A stretch of DNA of 30,858 nt, taken from the NCBI GenBank assembly GCA_019649035.1, contig BMAT01009367.1, positions 113,548 to 144,405 on the forward strand, read 5' to 3'. Positions 1 through 11,055 of this stretch are shown piece after piece. The notes under the pieces were generated by a model. It was given only the letters and a program-made list of their open reading frames with translations, did not search any database and was not told the DNA's origin. Made by a program: the position numbers and the translations under genes. Every line of letters starts with the position of its first letter. Positions within the stretch are counted from its first letter, which is position 1. This DNA is from Elysia marginata (lineage: Eukaryota > Mollusca > Gastropoda > Plakobranchidae).

Positions 1-116
1 CTACTACTACTACTACTTCTACTACTACTGCTACTACTGCTACTTCTCATACTAATTACTGCTATTGCTGCTACTACTAATACTACTACCACTACTACTG
101 CTACCACCACTACTAT

Positions 117-152
<36 letters not shown>

Positions 153-172
153 CACCACTACTACTACTACTT

Positions 173-209
<37 letters not shown>

Positions 210-210
210 G

Positions 211-277
<67 letters not shown>

Positions 278-295
278 TTACTACTACATGTACTA
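1..295. repeat. (TAC)n microsatellite, imperfect
   Basis: Almost pure TAC/CTA triplets with scattered TTC, TGC and ACC variants. The array runs to the window edge, so its left end is unknown. It translates as poly-Leu, poly-Tyr or poly-Thr depending on frame, which is an artefact of the repeat. Near its right end it contains the interruption CTACTACATGTACTA (281-295), which also occurs in the array at the other end of the window. Confidence 0.97.
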
Positions 296-383
296 CATCA
301 TCAGCTATCACAGAAACATAGTAAAGTTTATGTAAATATTAAAATGTGTGTCCTAAAGTTTCTTTTTTTTCATAAATGAAGGA

Positions 384-435
384 AAAGAAGAAGAAGAAGA
401 AGAAGAAGAAGAAGAAGAAGAAGAAGAAGAAGAAG
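384..435. repeat. (AAG)n microsatellite
   Basis: About 17 uninterrupted AAG triplets. On the minus strand this is a pure (CTT)n pyrimidine tract lying just downstream of the possible exon at 463-541. Confidence 0.96.
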
Positions 436-462
436 ATGTTAGTGAGTAAGAAACAAACCTAC

Positions 463-541
463 CGATCTCATTCTCGTCTCTGAGCTGTTCTCGCCGTCCG
501 CCGTCATAAGCTTGTGTAAATTTTTCCTTGATCTCTGCAGG
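463..541 (-). CDS. Possible internal coding exon of an unidentified gene
   Basis: On the minus strand a short GC-richer block is open in one frame and bounded by plausible splice signals: acceptor AG at 542-543, with a second AG inside the block giving a 72-nt, phase-preserving exon, and a GTAGGT donor immediately after position 463. The translation includes EIKEKFTQAYDGGRREQLRD, charged and non-repetitive, unlike the low-complexity surroundings. I do not recognise the protein family. No flanking exon is identifiable in the window, since the left edge is only 460 bases away. A chance open segment or old transposon piece is possible. Confidence 0.3.
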
Positions 542-2109
542 CTAGAGATTAATGTTAGTTTCCTAGTCCACTCTAAACACCATACATAAATTGAATTGCA
601 TGTACGGGTGTCTTAAGCTCAACGTTCAACCACCGGCGTGCACACATTCGAGTTTAGCAGAGGGTAACGTTGATCATGCACCTGTGAGTTGAGGTGATAA
701 CCTACATGATCGATCCTCGCATCTTTCATATTGAGTCGAACCTCAATAAGTTTATATGAAAATCAATTCTAATACTGAACCATTCGGCTAGGCTACCCCT
801 TTGCCCGGTCATATCATGCGCGCCCTGATCTTTTAACTAGAGCAATACGAGGTAATAAGTCAGATCAATACAACTTTAGTGTAAAACTTTCTGCATTTTT
901 TCTGTTCATTGATGCACGCGTAAGCTTCCCACTTTGCAAATGACAAACTTATTGTTTATCCTATATTGTTAAAACTGATTTCAAATAATTATACATACAT
1001 CTTGGTGTGTCATGATCTCCACTCCTGCCTATTACGAAAAAAATCTTGATAAAGTGCATCATTACACACTCATTATGTCAATAGCTTTGCTTCTTAACAG
1101 ATAAGAGCGTTTTGTCTAAAATTCGGATTTTCATGTCTAGGTCAATTTTCTCGTTTAGCTATACATCTTTCTACTAGTCGATCTGTTGCTTTCCCCCCGA
1201 AGGCAATAAAACCCAACAACTCGCGTGTACATTTTATACTCTTTCTTTTCCTCTCATTTTAGTCGAAAAGTGAAGCGTCATTTCGGATTCCTGTTAAACT
1301 TAAAGATTCAAATTCTTAACCATTCATGAAACAGACACAGAATAATAATTTGCTCGATTGGGACTTAATTTTTAACTTCGAGGGGTGATTGATGAAGCCG
1401 TCAAACAAGATCAGGTTCAAGTCGATACATTTTTAGATGAATGCTCCCAAACTCTTGAGAGTTCTATAGATTGCAACTAGCAAAAACAATTCTTGGAGAT
1501 TAATTTAAATTAGGCGCAAAAACGTAGCAGATTCGAAATATGAAATGAATGAGTTAACGCCCTTTTTAAAGTTTTACAAAGTGGAAAAACAGGACCTTTT
1601 TGGTAAAAATATCTCTTTGAATATTAAAAAAAGCGATAATTTGGATCGGAGAATAAGAAATCATTTGCAAAAAATAAGGCATTAACTTTAGTTATAAATT
1701 AATTAACTGCTTTTTAAGTTAGTCTTTAAGTTAGTTTTCGCCCATCGATACTTTATTACCAGAAATAGAACTTAAACCCTATGATAAACTAAATATTACT
1801 CAAAATACTTTTAGTGATTATGTGTCATAAAGCTATACAGTTAAAATCCATAATGTTGATTGAGATTTCAAAGTACATATTTTGGGTTTACATTTAAACT
1901 TTGCCAAGAGAGAAAATTCAGGTCTATATTTACAGAAATATAATTTGTAAATTTTTAGTCAATCAAAATGTATTTATTTCTTATCAACTCGTGTTACTTA
2001 AATTATTAAGCCGTGATAAAATCAATACCTATCAAAGAACAAGAATACATCTCATAAAGTTACTGTCCTTTAGATTACATTAATAAGTTCATTTTTGAGA
2101 GTCATTTCT
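542..2109. other. Non-coding stretch without recognisable gene
   Basis: AT-rich sequence with only short chance ORFs. The one local feature noticed is a tRNA-like B-box (GGTTCGACTC, minus strand, about 732-741) inside a short inverted repeat, with a weak A-box candidate near 780-795. Nothing else is supported. Confidence 0.6.
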
Positions 2110-2180
2110 AAAATTGTTTTTGTTGGAGGAACAATATTTGGTAAAATTGTTTTTGTTGGAGGAACAATATTTGGTAAAAT
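2110..2180. repeat. 33-bp tandem duplication
   Basis: A 33-bp unit beginning AAAATTGTTTTTGTTGGAGG occurs twice without mismatch (2110-2142 and 2143-2175), followed by the first five bases of a third copy. The exact identity suggests a recent duplication. It makes a repeated peptide on the minus strand with no sign of selection. Confidence 0.95.
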
Positions 2181-2825
2181 GCTTACTCGTAGATACAAGT
2201 ATCTTAAGTGAATAGTTATATGACCTGAAAACTTTCAAGTATTTCAAATGGTATTTAGTGTATGGATTGTCCACTATAATTTTTGTTTCTGTAAATAGAA
2301 CTTTAAGCCCATGATGAAGTTAGTACAACTAAACTACGGATACATTGTGGTGAGATCTCATAAAGCATCATACAATACGCGGTGTCTCTTTTCTTTTTGG
2401 TTTATTACACTAAAAGGACACAAGATCTGTGCAAGGCAACCAACAATAACCAATCCCAGCAGAATTGGTATACGCCAGCGACGTAGACCTTATTTGGGAA
2501 AAAGCATGTCGATGTTTAAGTCATAGAGAAAAAACTAAAAACTCATTGCCTGAAAGTTAATGTAGATAACCCACAGCCCACAGGCGTACGAAAACACTCG
2601 GAAAAGTGGAAAACGCTTAAAATGTTGGATCACTACTTGGCAGTAAACAGGACATAGAACAGCGAAAGAACTTGTGCAACATTGCATTTAACAATTTGGC
2701 AAACATCTGGAACAAGAATAACAAAATGAAACTAAAATATAGTCAAATTAGTGCTTCTGTAGGCCTACAACTGCAGCGAGAACAGACTAGACTCGTTCCG
2801 TCGAAAACAATTAAGAAATGCTCTC
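2181..2825. other. Non-coding stretch without recognisable gene
   Basis: No convincing coding signal. A 71-codon open frame at 2311-2526 has no recognisable motif and no splice context. The right part (about 2640-2825) may be further decayed sequence of the LINE that becomes recognisable downstream, but I cannot show this. Confidence 0.5.
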
Positions 2826-3425
2826 ATAAATTTACGTAGTAAATTAGTTAAAGATTTACAATTTCCTTTCAGCGTTTGTAACTGGGTATTGGGTTTTTTA
2901 CTGAACCACCCGCAAGTTCTTAGAATTGGTTACATGTCATCATCTGTAATTGTTCTAAATACAGGCACATCTCAAGGTTGTCCGTTTCTCCCAAGCTACT
3001 ACTCAACTTTTACTAATGACTGTAATTTGAAACTCCCATGGTGTCTTCAAATCAAATTTGCAGGCAACTCTATTGCAGCGGGATTATTTGATAACATCGA
3101 TGTTAATATTTTTAAGACAGATTGAATCAACCGTTAAATGGTTTAAAGTAAATAATTTAAAACTAAACGTCTCACAAACTAAAGAACTTGTAATTGGCTT
3201 TCGAAGGGACGAGGTTCCACCATCCCCAGCAAGGGACACAGTTGAACGAGTTAATTCATTGTATTTCAAGGCAGCAGATGTACTTTTAAAGAAAACTTAG
3301 ATCTCTTACGGTTAATAAGGTGAAATTTGTTAATTTTTAAAGAGCCATTGTGAAGAACGTCTTATCTCGATCGATTATTATTTAGTTTGACAGAGCGACA
3401 ATAAAGGATATGAAGAAAAACATGA
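2826..3425 (+). pseudogene. Non-LTR retrotransposon reverse transcriptase fragment (CR1/Rex1-like), decayed
   Basis: Successive frames read like the central and C-terminal part of a LINE reverse transcriptase. VLNTGTSQGCPF (around 2955-2990) matches the region before the catalytic box. KFAGNSIAAGLFDN (around 3055-3095) sits where the FADD active site belongs, but both aspartates are lost. WFKVNNLKLNVSQTKELVI (3140-3200) is the following Trp/Asn-Leu-Lys/Thr-Lys block. VERVNSLYF and a later RATIKDMKK-like piece (near 3395-3420) belong to the C-terminal region. The frame changes between 3060 and 3120 and there are stops after 3298. The endonuclease half is absent. Clade assignment is from remembered motif style; L2 or another CR1-group clade is possible. 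A second, more damaged copy lies at 29655-29995. Confidence 0.72.
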
Positions 3426-3502
3426 AGAAAAAGAATGTCAACCAGAACAGAAAAGATCTTGGAAGATGACACCCACCCAGCAAGGAAATATTTTGATTTC
3501 CT

Positions 3503-3651
3503 CCCCCCCCCCCCAGGCGAAGACTAAGGACTTTCAAAGGAAACAAAAGATAAGAAAATAGTTTCTTTCCAGACTTGAGAAACTATTATAATTGACTCTG
3601 TTTCGGAATGAAAGGAACAATCAAGGAAAAGGGGGTAGTGGGGGGGGGGGG
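3503..3651. repeat. Poly-C and poly-G tracts
   Basis: A run of 12 C (3503-3514) is followed about 125 bases later by GGGGG-TAGT and a run of 12 G (3640-3651). The two runs are complementary and could pair. The sequence between and around them is purine-rich. Confidence 0.85.
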
Positions 3652-3916
3652 TTGTTGAGCAGAATGGGTTAAAAATAAGAGGTTTGCATGTATTTGTTGT
3701 TCTTTAAGACGGAAGAAAGAAAGTGATAAACAGATAGAAAGAGGGGGAAGAGATGGAGAAGTGCGTGCGTAGGTGTCTGCGGCAGAAATAATATTTCTTT
3801 TCTTTAATATTGGTATCCTAAAATAATGTGCTTTCTTATAATATTCATAATGTTAGAATCTGTCACTCTGACTGAGCATTGCCTATTTCCAATACATGCA
3901 CTCATGTAACTCTGAA

Positions 3917-4080
3917 TGAAATGTTGTAAAGGTATGAAATTAGCAGTGGAGAGAAGTGGGCTTTTTAGTGGAAATGCCCGAAATGTCTGCCTTTAGTATG
4001 ACCCGAACCTTCGACTTATAGATGCTTCGGCACCCACCGCCTTGCCACTTAGAGAAACATAGCTTAAACCATGTCGCCAC
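3917..4080 (-). mobile_element. tRNA-derived SINE, copy 1
   Basis: This stretch matches 5206-5369 over about 164 bp; from GGTATGAAATT onward I count 12 differences in about 150 positions (~92% identity). In the minus orientation the family has a tRNA-like head: an A-box candidate (TGGCGATATGGT in copy 2) and, about 70 bases downstream, a B box. The B box of this copy (4000-4009) has decayed at two positions. No poly-A tail or target-site duplication was found, so the ends are approximate. An unrelated dispersed repeat with a chance B box is the alternative. Confidence 0.6.
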
Positions 4081-4351
4081 TACGCTCCTTAAAAAAGGAG
4101 TTTCATGGCAAAAGTCCTTGCCTAGCCTCTCTAAGCGACTCGCTTACTTGAACGGCCGGGGAAGATCCAAATCGCAACTCTGTATGGACTGAATAAACTT
4201 GATACTGAAGCTGAATCTGTCACCCTTCCAACTGCTTCCTTATACAAAAGTGTAGAGAGGCTCCACTCTTTAAGGAAAGTGCTCAAAGCAAGATGAAGAC
4301 TCTTTGGGCAATTACTGAGGAGAAATCCAAATATTTTCTGCAAATGAAACA

Positions 4352-4585
4352 TTGTATTTTCTGTTATTTGGAAAACCACGTAATGCAAGAGATACTCGTA
4401 GACCACAAAAGACTCTTCAAGCAAGACTGAATAACGATCTAAAAAAACTTCCCACTACACAACTGGAAATAACACTAACATCATATAAAAACCTAGACGT
4501 GTTATGCTACATCGCAGAGAGTCGATCAAGGTGGACCGCCCTGGTTACGGCAGGGATAAGAAAAACTGCAAGCGAACGGCCATAA
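4352..4585 (+). pseudogene. LINE ORF2 C-terminal fragment
   Basis: An open frame of 77 codons whose composition and motif order resemble the extreme C-terminus of LINE ORF2 proteins: a basic Lys-Pro-Arg/Arg-Arg-Pro-Gln-Lys-Thr stretch, an amphipathic Leu-rich segment (NDLKKLPTTQLE), then AESRSRWTALVTAG, the Arg-x-x-Trp-x-x-Leu-Val block that usually closes such proteins. There is no upstream reverse transcriptase in frame, so this is a short 5'-truncated or decayed copy. It does not look like the same family as the neighbouring fragments. Confidence 0.5.
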
Positions 4586-4599
4586 ATCAGTAATCCACA

Positions 4600-5205
4600 C
4601 TGCCATTATTTCTTTAATTTGGAAATAACTTCTCTGTGAAACAAGTTTTTTTTCCTCTTTTTTTTCCTTACACTTAAGAGCAGAAAGTGACATTTCTTCT
4701 TCACGCCCTGCAAAGGTATAAATCTCTCGACTTCATTTGTTAAAAAGTTGACGGTACTTAAATTTAGTTGTAAAAAAAAGAAAAGAAAATATGATTTTTC
4801 GTCATTTTTGGGTCATAAACAGCTATAGTAAAAAAGACAATCTCAACATTATTGTTGTTAGGGTATGATTATAATCTAGCATAAACTTAAATGTCATGGT
4901 TTCATTACGTGTGTGTGTGTGTGTGTGTGTGTCGGCGATAATGTCAGGTGAACAATCATGGCTATTTTGAAAGTTCATCAGTTCCTCCCTTTATCAAGCG
5001 AGTATTTTGGCCTAATATCCGTTATAATATAGAAGTGTCACTGGTAGGGACGCTGAAGTAGGTAGGGGGAAAAGCGTACCTAGGGGGGAAAAGTATGAAA
5101 TTGAAGGTCTGACTTTGCCACTTTGGTGGGGCCGGCAGGGACGCTAGGAGGTTCTCTTTTGTCATCCAGTTTTGTCTCACATTAACCACCAGGATCAGTG
5201 TTCAT
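4600..5205. other. Non-coding, with a (GT)n tract
   Basis: No gene is visible. The stretch holds a (GT)12 microsatellite at 4909-4932 and, near 5040-5150, short direct repeats (GGGACGCT twice, and AGGGGG-AAAAG twice). Confidence 0.75.
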
Positions 5206-5369
5206 TGAAATATTACACAGGTATGAAATTAGCAGTGGAGAGAAGTAGGCTATTTAGTGGAAACGCCCGAAATGTCTGCCCCTAGTATGATTCGAACCTT
5301 CGACTTATAAATGCTTCGGCACCCACCGCCTTGCCCCTTAGAGAAATATAGCTTATACCATATCGCCAC
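5206..5369 (-). mobile_element. tRNA-derived SINE, copy 2
   Basis: Better preserved copy of the repeat at 3917-4080, in the same orientation. Read on the minus strand it carries TGGCGATATGGT (5357-5368), close to the Pol III A-box consensus, and GGTTCGAATC (5289-5298), a perfect B-box core. The separation of about 70 bases is a little longer than in a normal tRNA, as is common in tRNA-derived SINEs. It cannot be folded by eye into a full cloverleaf, so it is not annotated as a tRNA gene. Confidence 0.62.
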
Positions 5370-7103
5370 AGGCTCAGTGTTGCTTCTGGTATCAGGTGGA
5401 AGAGACTGTATGTGTGTTTCTTGCTTGTCAAACTGTGCAGTTCAAAGTGCGTCACTGGTGTTCGATAATTTTCTCTTTGTTTTATTATACTTATTACTAG
5501 CAAACACGCCAGGCTGTCCCACGAGAAACTTTGGGAAATTTTAAGAGTCCATGTTTCTCTCATATTAACAACTGGCATTTTTGTTTCTTTGTTTTTTTTC
5601 TCTTTCTTTTTTTCCCTTTACTGTCTTTAACATTTAATAACCTTTTACTTATAGATAAAGTAAAACTCTACATCTTAGTTAACGACAGATGAGCGACATT
5701 AAAAAGATCACTCTAATTGCTGATTGAGTTGTTAATGTTAAGTTAAGCTGTTTCCAGGTTTGGTTTTTTCCGCCATTTTGTTTTGCTTTAATTTGACAGC
5801 TAATATACTGGTATTTGAACAAAAGCCTTATTGCTTTTGTACCAGGCTTTATTTAAAAGCTACCTATGAAAAACCATAGCATTTCTTACATGACGATTTC
5901 AAATAAAGGGCAATAAATTAGACGCATGATAAAAATATACCTAGAATATTGTATGTACATTGATACACATTAGATAATGTTTTTTCCTTCTACGCAACAT
6001 AAAAAACATGTCTATATTTTACCATTAGGAAACTTCAAATGTAATTGAAGAGCGTTTTTTTTTTCAACACTTAGTTGAGTACTAAAATTTAATATTTATC
6101 CAGAACCTATTGGAGAATATAAAAATTCCCAGCAAAAATCTCGGGCTCCTATAACCAGCTGCAAACCCATATGCTAATAATTTCCCAAAATTTTAATAGG
6201 GATAAAGAGATTTGAGGAAACTAAAGGCGGACATTTTCTCGAATCTATTCAAGTTGGACTGAACCTACTTTTGAAAGAAAACGGTCTTTAATTATTCACC
6301 TATATTGACCTTTGGTTAACCTTCAGGGTACTGAAATGAAACTCCAATTGACCAAAAAGTTAATAAAGGTATTAACTTTTGACTCGTGTTGAAATACCAA
6401 CATTTAAAAAGGGACCGCATTGTTGGCATAGTAACGTATAAGTTAAGAGGAAATGTATCTTTCAAACTCAATATATAGTATTTGATTGCAACTTGACAAT
6501 TATAATATGAAAATTTGGACAACAATAGTGTTATGTTCTGATGCTGTTAAAACAGCGTAAGTTAGATGATATCTACCTAAAAAAGCATTTTCCGTCTAAA
6601 ATTACAGTTAATAACAATAAAGTCTGATTTCATGCATAGCAGATTACATTTTTTGCTTGCTTGCAATCCATTTATAAGTATTCCTAGTAAAGAAACGTTA
6701 AATACATTTAACTCCCATTGGACCTTATTCTACCGAGGTATAGTCTTGGGGGAACATAGTTGAAATTTCGATATGCGATATATTTAACAACGCTACCATA
6801 ATTTTAACTAAATGCCGAAATATGAAAACTGTGGCACATTTAAATTGCTAAATTCAGCGTTTCAAAGAGATCGACAAAAAAACAACTCTTTTTTTGCATC
6901 TCAAAACCAATATTTGCCTGGAAACTGTTTTTGAGTTGATACACCAGTTCATATTTTCCTTCTTTGCAATCTATCGAACTGCCCATATAATTATAATAAG
7001 TAAAGAAGCGCTAAATACAGTGGTCCCCTATTTGATCTTAATTGAACTCAAACTGACTTACAGGGGGCTGAAACGATACTCCAAATGACCGAAATTGTGC
7101 AAA
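5370..7103. other. Non-coding, with diverged internal repeats
   Basis: AT-rich, no gene recognised. Two pairs of related segments are visible. AGTAAAGAAACGTTAAATAC (about 6686) matches AGTAAAGAAGCGCTAAATAC (about 6999), and the 'CAGGGTACTGAAATGAAACT' region (about 6325-6358) matches 7060-7094. This suggests an old repeat family with units of a few hundred bases. Confidence 0.55.
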
Positions 7104-7106
7104 ATA

Positions 7107-7169
<63 letters not shown>

Positions 7170-7272
7170 ATTATTATTGTTATTATTATAATTGTTATTA
7201 TAAATACCGGTATCATTAATATTATTATTATATTATTATTACTATTATCATCATCGTCATCACAATTATTAT
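7104..7272. repeat. (ATT)n microsatellite, imperfect
   Basis: Long ATT/TTA triplet array, nearly perfect for the first ~80 bases and then degenerating through ATC and GTC variants. Minus-strand poly-Ile and poly-Asn/Asp peptides from it are artefacts. Confidence 0.95.
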
Positions 7273-7344
7273 GAGGTACCGTAATAGTAGACTTTCTCTT
7301 CTCATGATATGGCCGCAAAAGGTAGCTTGTCGTTTTCTTATTTT

Positions 7345-7567
7345 TATTTATTCATGAGAATAGAAAGACAGGAACACCTTGTGACGACTGGAATATTTAT
7401 GAGAAGGCGTGGTAGAGGAAGACTACGTGAGAAAACGACTGACGGGCTGGCTTATTGGCTTGGAGTGAGCTCTACGGTAGAAATGATCAAAATGACAAGA
7501 GAGCATGATGTGTGGAGGGGCATGATCGCCAACGCCATGCGGCACGGCACTGGATGATGATGATGAA
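7345..7567 (+). mobile_element. RTE-type LINE 3' end with (TGA)n tail
   Basis: The open frame ends with a typical LINE ORF2 C-terminus: a basic RRRGRGRLREK block, then Asp-Gly-Leu-Ala-x-Trp-Leu-Gly-Val, then MTREHDVWRGMIANAMRHGT before the stop. Within and just after the stop codon the sequence becomes a TGATGATGATGA repeat (about 7553-7567). A very short 3' UTR ending in a trinucleotide tail is characteristic of RTE-clade elements. All upstream domains are missing, so this is a strongly 5'-truncated copy. The host sequence resumes at about 7568. Confidence 0.65.
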
Positions 7568-7934
7568 TAGTAGACTACCCGGTATGCCAAAATTTCAATA
7601 AGAAATTTTTTTTGTGATTCTAATCGTAAGTTTACTCCCCAATATAACAGCCATTTATGGATTAAAAGGTGTTATAAACTTGACAATTGTGACTTCAGTT
7701 TTAAATAAGCTTTTGCCAAACAGAACTAGACTATACAACATATTTTAACACGTACAAACGTCTTTTAACTTTGTATTTAGCTACATAGAGAATACCACGT
7801 ACACCTATCTTACGCGTATTTGAAAAGATAGTCTATCATCTTCATGAAATGGAGAGTAATATTGTCATTTACATGTACATGACCAGCAAGGCAAATTGGA
7901 CAACACATCAACAGATAAAAAAACGGAATAAAAT

Positions 7935-8560
7935 ATGCTCTGCAAGCAAGACAAAGGAGAACTGAAAACTGTAGGTGGAGATGTGAGGAACAAAGTAGAG
8001 GACTTTCGATCTTTGGGGGGCATGTGCAAAAATGCCCACTTAAAGGATAGGCCTATAAATAACAGAATTGAATGGACTGGTCAGAACTATCAAAACCAGA
8101 TGAAATTTGAAGATCGGAATTGAAGGACGAACTAAAGATAACGTTTTTAGAGCGTCCGTCGAAACTGTTCTCTTATATGGATCAGCACCATGGACACTAA
8201 CAAAGGCAGCAAGTTTGAAGCTAGACTGCTCCTCCACAAAGATGCTTAAAGTTGTCAGAAGAGTAACATGGCAGGACAAAATCTCAAATAAAGCCATTAT
8301 ACAGTGAATTGCCAAGCACCCCAACCACATTAAAGGAAATTTGCTTCAGATTTAGTGGCCACTGCCAGAGAAACAAAAAAGGAATCGTAAATGAACTGAT
8401 TCTATGGGAAACTAAACATGGGAAAAGAATCGTGGATTGGCAGCGAAGTATATAGGCTACCTTGATTAACTTGAACAGGACACAGGAATACCACGGAAAT
8501 TGCTTATGAAATGGAGGTCAGAGAAAGGTGGAAAAAGAAAGACATAGCTAATGTTTCGAC
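7935..8560 (+). pseudogene. LINE reverse transcriptase C-terminal fragment, decayed
   Basis: Two overlapping open segments in different frames read as the post-catalytic part of a LINE ORF2. RSLGGM-like residues fall where the FKYLG block lies, then ASVETVLLYGSAPWTLTKA (about 8153-8210) matches the conserved 'LYG.E.WTL' region. Further blocks follow: MLKVVRRVTWQDKISN, FSGHCQRN (about 8352), LILWETKHGKR (about 8397) and a final basic segment to about 8560. Stops and at least two frame changes show it is dead. It differs from the family at 7345-7567, so two LINE types lie side by side. Confidence 0.65.
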
Positions 8561-10980
8561 TGCAGTTGCAAGAAAGATAGACGTGTACTTAGGTACCATG
8601 CTTAAAAGCAGGTACCCGACGGCTTTTTTTCCAGCATTCTTTTGAAATGGAATACGGTAGCCTATATAGAGAAGAGTGTCATAGCGACGTTATGTAATTA
8701 AATACAACCAGTACAACCGCTTTTGTATAGAAATACCTGATTCTAATAACTAGGCCTATTGGGATGAGAATGGGGTAAAAATTATTGTTCTTGACCGCAG
8801 GCAATCGACTTCCAAGAGGGAGTTTGCCAAGAGGAACGATAATTTGCGCTCTAATCTCATTCCCATTACAACCTATCTTTGCCTAAATCTTGAACTGGGG
8901 CCTTAAAATTGAGAGGCATAGGCCTTGTCTTTACACACTTCTCTGGCCACCACTGCTCTTTTTGGTTTTTTGAGAAAGCGGAAGTGATGAGTGAATGGTT
9001 AACTCTCGGTCTATGGGTTCATATCATCTCTTTTAGAATCATGGTGATAGGCCTTGAAGAGGTGGAGCCGAAAAGTAAACAATGACTAGATTTAGATCTA
9101 CAATAGAACCTAGATCTATTAAGTAACCAAAAAGGAACCTTCTTTATTTTTTGCCCTTTAAGTTTCAAAATCTGCTGTCTATAAACTCAATGAGACGCTA
9201 TTCCAACTTTTAATTAGGGTCACCGACAAGGCCAGTGTTAATCAAGAGGACTGACTAAATTTTAGAATTTAAGGTTCTAAAAATAACCCGGAAGGTCTTC
9301 AGTTTTACCTTAATCTGGATCTAACTGTAGACCTACAAACTAATTTATAATCTAAATCTAGATTTAAACTATTCTAGGCCCTAGTTTCGATTTAGAACTC
9401 TAGGCCAAGTTTCACAAGTTTGTGGAGTCTCCTGTTTAACTTTACAAGCCATACAATTACAAGCCTTGTAACAAGGTAAGATTTTTTTGGCTTAATCCTG
9501 GAATTGGTCTGCTAGTGTTCATAATGGATATCATCCCCTTCATTTCGTCAGTGTAGACAGCGGTCAAATGCCAGGATTATCCGGGTTTTTTAACTGGGTG
9601 TTGTCATTGACCCATGGATAGGCCCAGATCCAGGCACTCTGGTGGTCTTGAACAACTGTGGTCTCTCAAGACTTTGGCAGATCAATAGAAATATTTCTTT
9701 TCATTTTAAAGAATGATTTTGTGTTTAAATTAAATGCAGAGCTATGTTAATCTTAAAGCAACGTTGTCGATATCGATATATTTCTGCCGACCTGGCAAAG
9801 TCTCGGTCTCGAGGGACAGCATTTATAATTCAAGAGTACCTAGATCCAGATTTTAAATTTAAATTAGATCATTTTGTATTTGAAGCTGTGACAAAAGAAA
9901 AAAGAACCTCCTGTAGGTCTCTAAGTAACTTGTGTAATAGGACATTCTTCAATTAAAATGAATGTGTCCATTGAATTTTACCCGCAAAAAGTTTCTTATC
10001 TTAACCTCAAGATGCATTCCTCATGGGTTTGATTTGAATTTTATATGAAAGGCAAATCAGAGGTCTGCATGGGTGAAAGCTCGCCAGCTGTGGCCGGCAT
10101 GCCCAGTGGGCATTGCCTGCTGATCACAATGCCACAAAATGGCCAGTGGACAAGTGATTGAATTGAACTACAAATATAACATTAATTAATTAATGTCAAT
10201 AAAACTTTAAAAACTTTATATCGGCTTTGCGGTTTTGGTTGCTTATTTGTTGCATTTGGTAGTGATAGACAATGCAATTGTACATAGACCATTTATTATT
10301 TCAGGATTCATGACCCAAACCTGTGGTTTTTTCAGTCGACCTTGAATTTTCCTCCTTTTCCGCGAAGCAGGCGAGTGTAGGCCCACTGCCATGGATGCAG
10401 TCTTACTCTTAACTAGCATAGCAATCACCCGATGCTGTATTCAATAAAATTATGATGTTGCTCATAACTGTCATTGCAAAAATTATGCTCGTACTGTCGG
10501 AGTAGAAAGTACATACCCAAATGCTCTCCACTCCTAGGTCTAGGTGCGTCTATAGGCAATAGGGACAGGAGATCAAAGGATTCAATGAATTGACAAGGCC
10601 AACCTTTTTTCCAGGAAGAAATATCTCATGACATTGAAAGTGAAACTGAAACTAACATACCATACCATGTTCAATCTCAACATACGACTGGGCTTTTTTT
10701 TTCTTTCTGTCTGATGTGCTTTTACCCATTTCTCTCTGTATCTCCTGCTATCTCTCCTTATCCTCTTTTTCCTGATCTCTTTTCCTTGCTTTGCTTATTT
10801 CTGGCAATCTCTCTCTATCTTGCTCGAAAGCTCTGTTTTATTACTTTAATAATCTTAGTTACGTTCCTGCTCCTCTCTGCCTCTACTCTTTGGAACTTTT
10901 TAGTTTTTGTTTGTCCTTCTCGGAGAATTTCTGGACAGGCGTTAAACTATAATTTATTTTTCTACCTGATTCTTCCCCCC

Positions 10981-10983
<3 letters not shown>

Positions 10984-11025
<42 letters not shown>

Positions 11026-11055
11026 GCTCTCTCTCTCTCTCACTCTCTCTCTTTC
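10984..11055. repeat. (TC)n microsatellite
   Basis: CT dinucleotides with a few TTT and GCT interruptions, inside a longer pyrimidine-rich zone starting near 10690. The 123-codon open frame across it is a product of the repeat. Confidence 0.95.

Noticed and set aside
65-379. 104-codon ORF of almost pure leucine
   Set aside because: It is the translation of the (TAC)n array; the same array gives poly-Tyr and poly-Thr in other frames.
5289-5369. Functional tRNA gene on the minus strand
   Set aside because: A and B boxes are present, but the spacing is too long, no cloverleaf could be folded by eye, and the sequence occurs as a diverged repeat.
5282-5578. 98-codon minus-strand ORF
   Set aside because: It runs across the SINE copy 2 and T-rich flank, with no motif; chance ORF.
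7058-7318. Minus-strand poly-Ile ORF resembling a membrane protein
   Set aside because: It is produced by the (ATT)n microsatellite.
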